From assembly GCF_014197035.1 (NCBI RefSeq), contig NZ_JACIEU010000034.1:1-38566 (forward strand): a DNA stretch of 38,566 nucleotides. The letters run 5' to 3'. Below are positions 16,098-24,155 of the stretch, piece after piece. The translations under genes and the position numbers were made by a program. Position 1 is the stretch's first letter. Each line of letters opens with the position of its first letter. The notes beneath the pieces are model-generated. The model was not told where the DNA came from and did not search any database. It saw only the letters and a program-made list of their open reading frames with translations. The stretch is from Sphingobium scionense (GTDB taxonomy: Bacteria > Pseudomonadota > Alphaproteobacteria > Sphingomonadales > Sphingomonadaceae).

Positions 16098-17585
16098 ATG
16101 TCCCATCTGATGTTGCGCGGCGGCTGCGCCGCGCTGGCGCTGATCGTCGCCACCCCTGTCCTCGCCCAGACGCCCAGCGCCGATGAACTGGCCGCATTGG
16201 TGAAGGCCCAGGCGGCGGAGATCGCCACGCTCAAGGCCCGGCTCGACAAGCTGGAAGGTCAGCAGGCTGTCGCCGCCAGCACGCCGTCCGTACCGCAGCA
16301 GCCCGCACCGCAAATGGCACAGCAGGGCGCGATCCAGCCGCTGGTCATCACCCCCTTCGCGCCGCAGATCGTGCCGCCCGGCCCCGCAGACATCGACGTG
16401 GCACAGGCCCGCGCCGTGGCCGCCAATCCGTCCGGCGTCACCACCGAATGGGGCGCTGGCCTGCCCGTCTTCCGCTCGGCCGACGGCGTCTTCACCTACA
16501 AACCGCGCGGCCGCATCCTGGTGGATGTCAGTTCGACCATGGGGTCCAGATATAGCGGCCGCAACACCACGACGACCGGCATGCGCGCGCTACGCCTGGG
16601 CCTGGAAGGCGGCGTCGGGCCGCACTTCTTCTACCAGTTCGAAAGCGACTTTTCCGAAAATGAGGTCGACATCGTCACCGCCTTCCTGGGCTATCGCAAC
16701 AGGATCAGCAGCAAGGTGGATTATGACGTCCGCGCCGGCCACCTGTTCAACGACCGCGCGTTCGAAGGCAGCACCGGTTCCGACTCCACCCCCTTCCTGG
16801 AACGCAGCACCGTATCGACCGCGATCATTCCGCAGCGCGGCTTCTATGGCATCGGCATCATGGGCCGCATGTTCGGCCCGAACTGGCACGCATCGGTCAG
16901 CGTGACGGGCGACCGGATCGACGGCGAACAGGCGACCAACGACAGCCGTACCGCCGCCTTCCGCGCGCACTGGAACCCGATCAAGACCGACCGATCGCTT
17001 CTGCATGTCGGCGCCTGGGGTTTTGACGAGGCTCTCTCTGCCGCCGCGACCACCCTCACGCGCAGCACCGTCATCGGCGGTCGCTTCAACGGCGCGGTGC
17101 GCGTGTCGACCGGCGAGCTGGTCGGCGGCCGCTCCACCACCGGCTATGGCGCGGAACTGGGCGGCTATGTCGGCAGTCTCTGGGTCATGGGCGAAGCAGG
17201 GCGCCGGATCGCCCGCCTCGACGGCGGCCGCCCGAATTTCGAAAGCAAGGCCTGGAGCCTGTCGAGCGGCTTTTTCCTGACCGGCGAACTGCCGCCTTAC
17301 AATCCGCGTCTCGGCAGCTTCGGCCAACCCAATGTCCTTAGCCCCACTTTCGACGGCGGCCTCGGCGCGATCGAACTGACCGCCCGCTACGAAAATCTCG
17401 ATTATACCGACCTGGTGCTGGGCGGCGACGGCTGGGCCGCGACGCTGGGCGTCAACTGGTATCTCAACAGCTTCACCCGGATCCAGCTGAACGGCATCCA
17501 GTGGCACACCAACAACCGCGCCGGAACCTACACGGGCAGCGATGACGGCCAGACCGTCAGCGCCCGCGTCGGCGTGACCTTCTGA
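16098..17585 (+). CDS. OprP/OprO-family porin
   Basis: A 495-aa outer-membrane beta-barrel of the phosphate-selective porin O/P family. Signal peptide residues 1-24 (ending PVLAQT); then a short coiled coil at about 27-58 (ADELAALVKAQAAEIATLKARLDKLEG), typical of trimeric porins with a periplasmic stalk. A Pro/Gln-rich linker precedes the barrel, which begins near YKPRGRILVDVS and contains GVGPHFFYQFESDFSENEVDIVTAFLGYR. It ends in a C-terminal phenylalanine (ARVGVTF), the barrel-assembly signal. It sits two bases after the binding-protein gene and 34 before the CitMHS gene, and would pass the same anion across the outer membrane. Confidence 0.9.
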   Translation: MSHLMLRGGCAALALIVATPVLAQTPSADELAALVKAQAAEIATLKARLDKLEGQQAVAASTPSVPQQPAPQMAQQGAIQPLVITPFAPQIVPPGPADIDVAQARAVAANPSGVTTEWGAGLPVFRSADGVFTYKPRGRILVDVSSTMGSRYSGRNTTTTGMRALRLGLEGGVGPHFFYQFESDFSENEVDIVTAFLGYRNRISSKVDYDVRAGHLFNDRAFEGSTGSDSTPFLERSTVSTAIIPQRGFYGIGIMGRMFGPNWHASVSVTGDRIDGEQATNDSRTAAFRAHWNPIKTDRSLLHVGAWGFDEALSAAATTLTRSTVIGGRFNGAVRVSTGELVGGRSTTGYGAELGGYVGSLWVMGEAGRRIARLDGGRPNFESKAWSLSSGFFLTGELPPYNPRLGSFGQPNVLSPTFDGGLGAIELTARYENLDYTDLVLGGDGWAATLGVNWYLNSFTRIQLNGIQWHTNNRAGTYTGSDDGQTVSARVGVTF

Positions 17586-17619
17586 TCCTCTCCCCTCCAG
17601 CCCCTTCAAGGACGCAGCG

Positions 17620-18921
17620 ATGAACCTTGCCCTGCTCGGCTTCCTGATGGTCGCCACCTTCATGACGCTGATCATGACCAAGCGGATGACGCCGCTGGTT
17701 GCGCTGATCGTCATCCCCTCGCTGTTCGGCGTGATCGCCGGTCAGGCCGCCGGCCTTGGCGACATGATGATCGACGGTATCAAGAATCTGGCGCCGACCG
17801 GCGTCATGCTGCTGTTCGCCATCCTCTTCTTCTCGACCATGACCGATACCGGCCTGTTCGACCCGCTGGTCGGCCGGCTGGTGAAGATCGTCCATGGCGA
17901 TCCGCTGCTGATCCTGCTGGGAACGGTGGTGCTCTGCTCGGTCGTCAGCCTCGACGGCGACGGGTCGACGACCTACATCATCACCATCGCCGCGCTCCTT
18001 CCCCTCTATAAGAGGTTCGACATGAACCGGCTCTATCTCGTCTGCCTGCTGATGGTGACGAGCGGGATCATGAACCTGACCCCGTGGGGCGGGCCGACCG
18101 CCCGCGCCGCCAGCGCGCTGAAGCTGGACCCGGCCACCCTGTTCCTTCCGCTCATCCCCGGCATGATCGGCGGCCTCGCCTTCCTGCTCGGCCTCGCCTT
18201 CTGGTTCGGCATCAAGGAACGCCGCCGTCTGGGTCGGGTGCATGCCCACCAGTCGCTCGCCCCGTCGGACCTGGGCGTGTCGCAATATCCCGAGGCGCGC
18301 CGGCCGCATCTGCGCTGGTTCAACGGCCTGCTGGTGGTGGCGCTGCTCATACTGCTGGTCTGGGGCGTTTTGCCGCTCTCCGTGCTGATGATGATCGCCT
18401 TCGCCATCGCCATGATCGTCAACTATCCCGGCGTCGCCCAGCAGAAGGAACGGATCGCCGCCCATGCCGGCAATGTGCTCTCGGTCGTGTCGCTCATCTT
18501 CGCCGCCGGCATCTTCACCGGCATCCTCGGCGGCACCGGCATGGTCGAAGCGATGAGCAAGGAAGTCGTCGGTATCATCCCGCCTGCGCTCGGCCCCTAT
18601 ATGGCGCCGATTACCGCCCTCCTCTCCATGCCCTTCACCTTCTTCATCTCCAACGATGCCTTCTATTTCGGCATGCTGCCGATCCTCGCCGAAGCCGGCG
18701 CCCATTATGGCGTCGAACCGATGGCGATCGCCCGTGCCTCGCTGATGGGCCAGCCGGTCCATCTGCTCAGCCCGCTCGTCCCCTCCACCTATCTGCTGGT
18801 CAGCCTGGCGGGCGTGGACCTGGCCGATCATCAACGCTTCACCCTGCTGCCCGCCGCCGCGGTCGGCATCGTCATGACTTTGGTCGGCATCATCGCGATG
18901 GCCTTCCCGTTCGTTGCTTAA
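17620..18921 (+). CDS. CitMHS family citrate/metal:proton symporter
   Basis: A 433-aa polytopic inner-membrane carrier of the CitMHS family, which imports citrate complexed with a divalent cation. Seen: about 11-12 hydrophobic segments, with MTKRMTPLVALIVIPSLFGVIAG near the start, the conserved LDGDGSTTYIITIAALLPLY, LTPWGGPTARAASAL, and the C-terminal ISNDAFYFGMLPILAEAG and GQPVHLLSPLVPSTYLL. Together with the upstream porin and binding protein it forms an import line for a tricarboxylate-like anion. Its last codons overlap the start of the AbrB-family gene by eight bases. The start follows AAGGACG. Confidence 0.92.
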   Translation: MNLALLGFLMVATFMTLIMTKRMTPLVALIVIPSLFGVIAGQAAGLGDMMIDGIKNLAPTGVMLLFAILFFSTMTDTGLFDPLVGRLVKIVHGDPLLILLGTVVLCSVVSLDGDGSTTYIITIAALLPLYKRFDMNRLYLVCLLMVTSGIMNLTPWGGPTARAASALKLDPATLFLPLIPGMIGGLAFLLGLAFWFGIKERRRLGRVHAHQSLAPSDLGVSQYPEARRPHLRWFNGLLVVALLILLVWGVLPLSVLMMIAFAIAMIVNYPGVAQQKERIAAHAGNVLSVVSLIFAAGIFTGILGGTGMVEAMSKEVVGIIPPALGPYMAPITALLSMPFTFFISNDAFYFGMLPILAEAGAHYGVEPMAIARASLMGQPVHLLSPLVPSTYLLVSLAGVDLADHQRFTLLPAAAVGIVMTLVGIIAMAFPFVA

Positions 18922-19969
18922 AGGAACGGACACGCTCCTCCGCTTCCTGGCGGCGCTTGCCGTCGGGGCAGCCGGCGGCGCGCTTTTCTGGTCGATCCAT
19001 GCGCCACTGCCCTGGGTGCTCGGATCGATGGCGGCCTGCGCGGTCGCCAGCGTCGCCGGTTTGCCGATTCAGGCGTCCGCCGCCACCCGCCGCCCGATGG
19101 CGGCGGTGATCGGCGTGGTGCTGGGCAGCAGCTTTGGCCCACACCTGTTGCCGCAGGCGGGTGAATGGATCATCCCGCTCGCCGCCCTGCCCTTCTTCCT
19201 CGCCACCGCCGCGCTGTTGTGCGTCACCTATTTCCGCAAGGTCGCAAAGTTCGATCCGGCCACCGCCTATTTCGCCGGCATGCCCGGCGGCATTGCCGAA
19301 ATGGTGGTGATGGGGGCGGAGCGCGGCGCCGACGAACGCGCCATCGGCCTGATCCATGGCGCGCGCATCTTTCTCGTCGTCTTCATCCTGCCCTTCCTGA
19401 TCCAGCTCGACCATGCGCCGGTCGCGGCCAGCGCCATCCCCCCGGTGACCGGCGACGTCGCCAGCTGGTCTCTGCTCTTCTGGGGCCTGGGTTGCGCGGG
19501 GCTGGGCCTGCTGGTCGGCCGGCTGCTGCGCCTGCCGGCCTGGCATCTGGTCGGGCCGCTGGCGGTCAGCGCCGCCGTGCATATGAGCGGCCTCGCCGAT
19601 TTCCGCATTCCCGGCTGGGCGCTGGCCGCGGCACAGGTCGGCCTTGGCGCCACCATGGGCTGCCGCTTCGTTGGCCTGACGTTGAAGGAATTGCTGCGCA
19701 TATTGGCGCTGGCGGCGGGGTCGACGGCGATCCTGCTGGCCGTCACTTTCGCCTGGGCGGCGGGGATCGGCACGCTTGCCGGGGTCGATCCGGTGCTGCT
19801 GACGCTCGCTTATTCGCCCGGCGGTCTCGCCGAAATGAGCATGGTCGCGCTCAGCCTGGCGCTGGAGCCGGGCGTCGTCGTCATCCACCATCTGACCCGC
19901 GTCATCCTGGTGCTGATCGGCGCGCCGCTCGGCTTTGCCTCCATGGGGCGGAAGAGCGGGGCCGACTGA
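18914..19969 (+). CDS. AbrB family membrane protein
   Basis: A 351-aa polytopic membrane protein of the AbrB group (sometimes mis-annotated as ammonia monooxygenase). Around ten hydrophobic helices occur in two repeats. Each repeat carries the conserved turn with a proline-glycine pair: AYFAGMPGGIAEMVVMG and later TLAYSPGGLAEMSMVAL. ARIFLVVFILPFLI and HHLTRVILVLIGAPL are the matching repeat ends. The family is a set of predicted transporters of unknown substrate, commonly found beside tripartite or citrate uptake genes. The start used is TTG 18914 with overlap of the CitMHS stop; a slightly later start is possible. It is the last gene of the operon. Confidence 0.87.
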   Translation: MLKGTDTLLRFLAALAVGAAGGALFWSIHAPLPWVLGSMAACAVASVAGLPIQASAATRRPMAAVIGVVLGSSFGPHLLPQAGEWIIPLAALPFFLATAALLCVTYFRKVAKFDPATAYFAGMPGGIAEMVVMGAERGADERAIGLIHGARIFLVVFILPFLIQLDHAPVAASAIPPVTGDVASWSLLFWGLGCAGLGLLVGRLLRLPAWHLVGPLAVSAAVHMSGLADFRIPGWALAAAQVGLGATMGCRFVGLTLKELLRILALAAGSTAILLAVTFAWAAGIGTLAGVDPVLLTLAYSPGGLAEMSMVALSLALEPGVVVIHHLTRVILVLIGAPLGFASMGRKSGAD

Positions 19970-20006
19970 CCGGCCCCGCTCTTCCTTATGCGCCTCTGGC
20001 GCATCC

Positions 20007-20083
20007 GCACCGGCCCGCACCCCCACCCGACCTCCCATCAGGGTACCATGTCTGGGCGGTCGGGTGGGGGTGCGGGCCGGTGC
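20007..20083. repeat. long perfect hairpin in a convergent intergenic space
   Basis: A perfect 26-bp inverted repeat (20007-20032 with 20058-20083) around a 25-base centre that itself can pair (CCCA 20034-20037 with TGGG 20053-20056). The arms are strand-asymmetric, C-rich on the left and G-rich on the right. It lies between the convergent AbrB-family and TerC genes. It could be a bidirectional terminator, but its length and perfection suggest a dispersed palindromic element. A smaller stem (ATGCGC / GCGCAT, 19988-20004) flanks it. Confidence 0.75.
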
Positions 20084-20089
20084 CGCATC

Positions 20090-20115
20090 GAAAATGCACT
20101 CTTCCGCGCATTTTC
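20090..20115 (-). terminator. hairpin after terC
   Basis: GAAAATGC (20090-20097) and GCATTTTC (20108-20115) form a perfect 8-bp stem with a 10-base loop. It starts 11 bases past the terC stop on the minus strand; the descending arm contains four T residues. Probably part of the terC transcript end, next to the long hairpin. Confidence 0.5.
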
Positions 20116-20126
20116 CAAACCAGCTC

Positions 20127-20780
20127 TCAGAACAGGGTGATGAGGCCCGTGGCCGGATCGATCGCCCCTTCATAGATCATCTTGCCGGCGACATAGAGGA
20201 TCACGACCAGGCCGAAATAGGCGATCGCGCGATAGCGTTCGATCACGCGGGCCAGCAGGTTCGCCGCCACGCCCATCAGCGCCACCGACAGGACAAGGCC
20301 GATCACCAGGATGCCGGGATGCTCCCGCGCCGCGCCGGCCACCGCCAGCACATTGTCCAGGCTCATGCTGACGTCGGCAATGGCCACCGCCCAGGCCGCC
20401 TGGGCAAAGCCCTTGGGCGCGGCCTTGCCCGCCATATGCTCGGCATCTTCGGGGTCGCCATGCGCGCGCAGTTCGCGCCACATCTTCCAGCCGACCCAGA
20501 CCAGCAGCAGGCCGCCGGCAAAGACCAGACCGACAAGCTGCATGAGTTGCGTGACCAGCAGGGCAAAGGCGATGCGCAGGACCAGCGCGGCGATCACGCC
20601 GATCGCGATCACCTTGCGCCGCGACGCAGGCGGCAGGCCGGCCGCCAGCGCGCCGACGACGATCGCATTGTCCGCCGCCAGCATGATGTCGATCAGCACG
20701 ACCTGGCCAAAGGCGGCCAGCGCGGATGGAGAGCCGAGATTGGAAAAATCGGCGACTATGTGAGTCCAGATGTCGTTCAT
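20127..20780 (-). CDS. TerC family integral membrane protein (YjbE type)
   Basis: A 217-aa polytopic membrane protein of the TerC family, a group implicated in metal (notably manganese) export and metalation of exported proteins. Six to seven helices; the family signature acidic motifs within helices are VLIDIMLAADNAIVVGALAAGLP near the N-terminus and AVAIADVSMSLDNVLAVAGAA in the second half. A cytoplasmic loop (ELRAHGDPEDAEHMAGKAAP) separates the halves. I chose ATG 20780 (MNDIWTHIV) because GAGAGGA precedes it; a longer frame to 20825 lacks a site. No Mn riboswitch was recognised upstream. A Pho-box-like element lies about 100 bp upstream at 20884. Confidence 0.9.
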   Translation of the reverse strand: MNDIWTHIVADFSNLGSPSALAAFGQVVLIDIMLAADNAIVVGALAAGLPPASRRKVIAIGVIAALVLRIAFALLVTQLMQLVGLVFAGGLLLVWVGWKMWRELRAHGDPEDAEHMAGKAAPKGFAQAAWAVAIADVSMSLDNVLAVAGAAREHPGILVIGLVLSVALMGVAANLLARVIERYRAIAYFGLVVILYVAGKMIYEGAIDPATGLITLF

Positions 20781-20883
20781 AAATCCTCTCGCCGTCCCGC
20801 AAGGCAACGACGTGAAGAACATCACCGCCGCAGCGAGCAGCCTATTGGGTGTGAATTGGGCCGCCGCCGATTAGACGATCAGC

Positions 20884-20902
20884 CTGTCATCAACCTTTCA
20901 GC
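20884..20902 (+). promoter_or_regulatory. second Pho-box-like 19-bp element
   Basis: CTGTCAT CAAC CTTTCAG C on the plus strand, identical over 19 bases to the element upstream of the response regulator (14940-14958) and reading away from terC. It overlaps the last codon and stop of the dedA gene and lies 104 bp upstream of the terC start. Orientation is opposite to a standard PhoB activation site for terC, so its function is uncertain. Confidence 0.45.
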
Positions 20903-21548
20903 CGCGATGCGCGGACATGGTGCGATGCCGCTGGCGCGGCTTGTTGAAGAAACGGATCGCCAGCCACCCCAGCAGCAGCGGCACCAGGCACAGGGCCAGC
21001 GCCATCAGGGCGAAATGCTCCGCCTCGAAATCGAAATGGGTCAGCCGGCCGCCGGCCAGATAGCCGGGCAGCAGCAGCGCCGGCACCCACAGCAGGGCGG
21101 ACAGGATATTGGCGATCTGGAACGGGCCATGCGGCATCTTCACCACGCCCGCGACCACCGGCACGGTCGAACGGACCGGCCCCAGGAACCGGCCGAGCAG
21201 CACCGAGATGAAGCCATAGCGGCGAAAGAAGAGCCGCGCCCGCGCAAAGGCCAGCCGATGCCCGCGCAGCCAGCGATGGCGATAGATGGCCGGCCCGACC
21301 GACCGCCCCAGCGTATAGGATATCCAGTCGCCCAGGATCGCGCCGAACACGGCACAGGCGAACACCGGCACCGGATCGACCAGCCCCGCCCCGATCAGCC
21401 CGCCGACCGCGATCATGGTGGCGATCGCCGGCACGAACAGCCCGATCACCACCAGCGATTCGAAAAAGGCCAGCACGCCGATGATCGGCCCGCTCCACCA
21501 GCCATAGCGGGTAATCATGTCCAGGATGAGATCAGACAGGTCAGACAT
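20898..21548 (-). CDS. DedA family membrane protein (VTT/SNARE-associated domain)
   Basis: A 216-aa inner-membrane protein of the DedA superfamily, some members of which flip undecaprenyl phosphate or phosphatidylethanolamine. Landmarks: the membrane-embedded acidic residue in GVLAFFESLVVIGLFVP, the GDWISYTLGRSVG segment, and the amphipathic FLGPVRSTVPVVAGVVKMP loop with the essential arginine. Both halves of the re-entrant VTT core are therefore present. The C-terminus is basic and cytoplasmic (FFNKPRQRHRTMSAHRG). It precedes terC on the same strand with a 117-bp gap. It is probably monocistronic or leads terC. Confidence 0.92.
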   Translation of the reverse strand: MSDLSDLILDMITRYGWWSGPIIGVLAFFESLVVIGLFVPAIATMIAVGGLIGAGLVDPVPVFACAVFGAILGDWISYTLGRSVGPAIYRHRWLRGHRLAFARARLFFRRYGFISVLLGRFLGPVRSTVPVVAGVVKMPHGPFQIANILSALLWVPALLLPGYLAGGRLTHFDFEAEHFALMALALCLVPLLLGWLAIRFFNKPRQRHRTMSAHRG

Positions 21549-21749
21549 GCTCGATCAACGCACCAACAGGAAGGAAGTCGCAACCTAGGGCGATCCGATG
21601 AGCCTTTGGTTAACCGATGGACGAGTTGTTCCCTGTCTGCGGCTGGACGGATGCTGTCAATGAGAGTTTCTCAACCGATCCCGCCATGGCTTTGCATTTG
21701 CCGACAACCGGCTAGAAACCAGCCACTTGCCACGAAAGGGCCATGACAT

Positions 21750-22796
21750 ATGGAATATCGCACGCTCGGTCGCACCGACCTCTGGGTCAGCCTGATCTGC
21801 CTGGGCACCATGACCTGGGGATCGCAGAACAGCGAAGCCGAAGCGCACGCCCAGCTCGACTATGCGATCGGCCAGGGCGTCAATTTCATCGACACCGCCG
21901 AAATGTATCCGGTCACCCCGGTCAGCCGCGAAACCCAGGGCCTGACCGAAGCCTATATCGGCAGCTGGATCGCGGGGCGGAAGAAGCGCGACGACATCAT
22001 CCTCGCGACCAAGGTGGCCGGCCCAGCCCGCGATCCCTCGCGCGGCATCCGCGCGGCGGACCGGCTGGATCGTCGGAATATCGAACAGGCGATCGACGAC
22101 AGCCTGCGCCGGCTGCAGACCGACTATATCGATCTCTATCAGGTCCACTGGCCCGACCGGCCGGTCCCCTCCTTCGGCGTGCGCGGCCTGTCCGCCCTGG
22201 CCGACCGGCCCGACACCGTGCCGATCGAGGAAACGCTCGATGCCCTTGCCGATCTGGTGAAGGCGGGCAAGATCCGCCATGTCGGCGTGTCGAACGAAAC
22301 CCCCTGGGGCGTCAGCGAATATCTGCGCCTGGCGCGGGACCAGGGCCTGCCCCGCATCGCCTCGATCCAGAACGCCTATAATCTGCTCAACCGCGTGTTC
22401 GAAATCGGCCTGTCCGAATTTGCCCTGCGTGAGGATGTCGGCCTGCTCGCCTATTCGCCGCTCGCCGGCGGCAATCTGACCGGCAAATATCTGGGCGGGG
22501 TGATCGCGCCCGGCACCCGCCGCGACGTGGCGCGCCAGTTCGTCCGCTACGACCTGCCCGGCCAGGCGCCGGCCGCCGCCCGCTATGTCGCGATCGCCCA
22601 TGCCCATGGCCTTGATCCCGCGCAGCTCGCGCTCGCCTATGTCAACAGCCGCCCGTTCGTCACCGCGACGATCATCGGTGCGACATCGCTGGACCAGCTC
22701 AGGGCCGACATCGACAGCGTCAACCTGACGCTCAGCGCCGACGCCATCGCCGCGATCGAGGCGGTCCATCGCGACCTGCCCGATCCCTGCCCCTGA
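21750..22796 (+). CDS. aldo/keto reductase (Tas-like)
   Basis: A 348-aa NADPH-dependent aldo/keto reductase resembling E. coli Tas. The catalytic tetrad is visible: D48 (NFIDTAEMY), Y53, K88 (ILATKVAG) and H133 (DLYQVHWPDR). SNETPWGVSEYLRLA and QNAYNLLNRVFE, AYSPLAGGNLTGKY and the cofactor segment near TIIGATSLDQL fit the family. Length and the ETQGLTEAYIGSWI insertion match Tas. The physiological substrate is unknown. It stands alone, with 200 bp of non-coding sequence upstream and GAAAGGG before the start. The convergent kinase gene ends 18 bases away. Confidence 0.93.
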   Translation: MEYRTLGRTDLWVSLICLGTMTWGSQNSEAEAHAQLDYAIGQGVNFIDTAEMYPVTPVSRETQGLTEAYIGSWIAGRKKRDDIILATKVAGPARDPSRGIRAADRLDRRNIEQAIDDSLRRLQTDYIDLYQVHWPDRPVPSFGVRGLSALADRPDTVPIEETLDALADLVKAGKIRHVGVSNETPWGVSEYLRLARDQGLPRIASIQNAYNLLNRVFEIGLSEFALREDVGLLAYSPLAGGNLTGKYLGGVIAPGTRRDVARQFVRYDLPGQAPAAARYVAIAHAHGLDPAQLALAYVNSRPFVTATIIGATSLDQLRADIDSVNLTLSADAIAAIEAVHRDLPDPCP

Positions 22797-22814
22797 TCGG
22801 GGCCGGCCGCCGCG

Positions 22815-24155
22815 CTACAACGTCAGCCGGAACAGCGCGCCACCCGATGGCGCGCTGTCGATCTCGATCGTGCCGTCATGCGCCAGCAGAACCTGCCGGC
22901 CAAGGCTCAGGCCGATCCCGCTGCCGGTCTTCTTGGTGGTGAAGAAGGGCAGGAAGATGTCGTGGCGTAGCGCCTCGGGCACGCCGGGACCATTGTCCGC
23001 CACCTCGATCCGGGTGCGCCCGGCGCTGATCGCGGCGATGCTCAGCGACACTTCCGGCCGGTCGCGATGGCATTCGGCCGCATCCGCCGCATTGCGCAGC
23101 AGGTTGATGACCACCTGCGCCAACAGGTCGGGATCGGCATCGATGCGATGGTCGGCCGGGCTGACCCCCACATCCAGATGCACGCTCGCGCGATCGGCAT
23201 CGGCCGCAAACAGCTTGGCCAGTTCGTCGGCAAAGGGCCGCGCCGCGAACAGCCGGCGGTCGACCTGCGGCGGGCGGGTGATGGTGCGATAGGTTTCGAC
23301 GAAATGCATCACCCCGTCGGCGCGTCGCGCCAGCGTATCGACCGCCGCGCGCGCGTCGGCAATCAGCGCATCGCCGCCATTATCGGCCTGCGCCATCAGG
23401 TCCGACGCGGTGCGTGCAAGCGATGTCACCGGCGTCATCGAATTCATGATCTCGTGCGTCAGCACGCGGATGAGGTCGCTCTGCGCCGCCACCTCGACTG
23501 CGTTCAGCGCCTGCTGGATCACCTGCACCGCAATCACCCGCGTCGCCCCGCCCAACCGGGTCAGGCTGGCGCAGCGGATCAGCACGCGCTGCGGCCCGAT
23601 ATCGGTCTCGATCAACAAGGTCTGGCTGCGGCCCGGCTCCAGCGCCGTCAGCGTCGCGGCAAAATGACCGCCATAGGGGGCATAATCGTCCGGCCGCACG
23701 CCGGCATGGCGGTTGAACAGCTTGCGCGCCGCCTTGTTGACCGGTTCGATCCGGCCGTCGGGATCGACGGTCAGCAGCGCGGCCGGCGCATCGTCGGCCA
23801 GCGCCTCGTAAAAACGGGACGCCTCCTGCAAGCGCACCCGATCGTCGCGCAGCTTGCGGATGCCGCGATCGAGCGCCGCGCCCAGCTGGTCGAATCCGCT
23901 GTCCGATCCTGGCCGGGCAAAGCGCGCCTGCAGGTCGCCGAACTCGATCGCCTCGACAAAGCGGGCCAGTTCGAAATTGGCGCGGCGCACATGATGCCAT
24001 AGCGCCATCGCGCTGACCCCCGCGCCGATCGCGCACAGGATGCGCACGGCGCCCAGGTCCGGCGTCATCAACGCCCAGGCGAGCGCCGCCAGGCACGCCA
24101 TCGCGATGACAAGCCGCAGCGCCAGGCCGATCGAGAAGCGCCGATCAAAGCCCAT
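22815..24155 (-). CDS. NtrY-like PAS sensor histidine kinase
   Basis: A 446-aa kinase with two N-terminal membrane helices (about 10-30 and 36-54) separated by a very short periplasmic turn. So it probably senses the membrane or cytoplasm rather than a periplasmic ligand. Then a HAMP-like segment (ARFVEAIEFGDLQARF), a PAS domain (about 112-215, LLTVDPDGRIEPVNKAARKLF), the phospho-acceptor His234 in VLTHEIMNSMTPV, and an ATPase domain with VVINLLRNAADA, VADNGPGVP and GSGIGLSLGRQ. It overlaps the NtrC-type regulator gene by 11 bases and surely phosphorylates it. The pair faces the divergent peptide/exporter operon. Confidence 0.92.
   Translation of the reverse strand: MGFDRRFSIGLALRLVIAMACLAALAWALMTPDLGAVRILCAIGAGVSAMALWHHVRRANFELARFVEAIEFGDLQARFARPGSDSGFDQLGAALDRGIRKLRDDRVRLQEASRFYEALADDAPAALLTVDPDGRIEPVNKAARKLFNRHAGVRPDDYAPYGGHFAATLTALEPGRSQTLLIETDIGPQRVLIRCASLTRLGGATRVIAVQVIQQALNAVEVAAQSDLIRVLTHEIMNSMTPVTSLARTASDLMAQADNGGDALIADARAAVDTLARRADGVMHFVETYRTITRPPQVDRRLFAARPFADELAKLFAADADRASVHLDVGVSPADHRIDADPDLLAQVVINLLRNAADAAECHRDRPEVSLSIAAISAGRTRIEVADNGPGVPEALRHDIFLPFFTTKKTGSGIGLSLGRQVLLAHDGTIEIDSAPSGGALFRLTL

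Noticed and set aside
20781..20897. Possible manganese (yybP-ykoY) riboswitch upstream of terC
   Set aside because: I could not find the conserved internal-loop sequences or a convincing three-way fold.
21602..21612. CCTTTGGTTAACC resembling the GACCAAAGGT box upstream of the aldo/keto reductase
   Set aside because: Only one half of the box matches, there is no CTAG at the expected distance, and the gene is unrelated.
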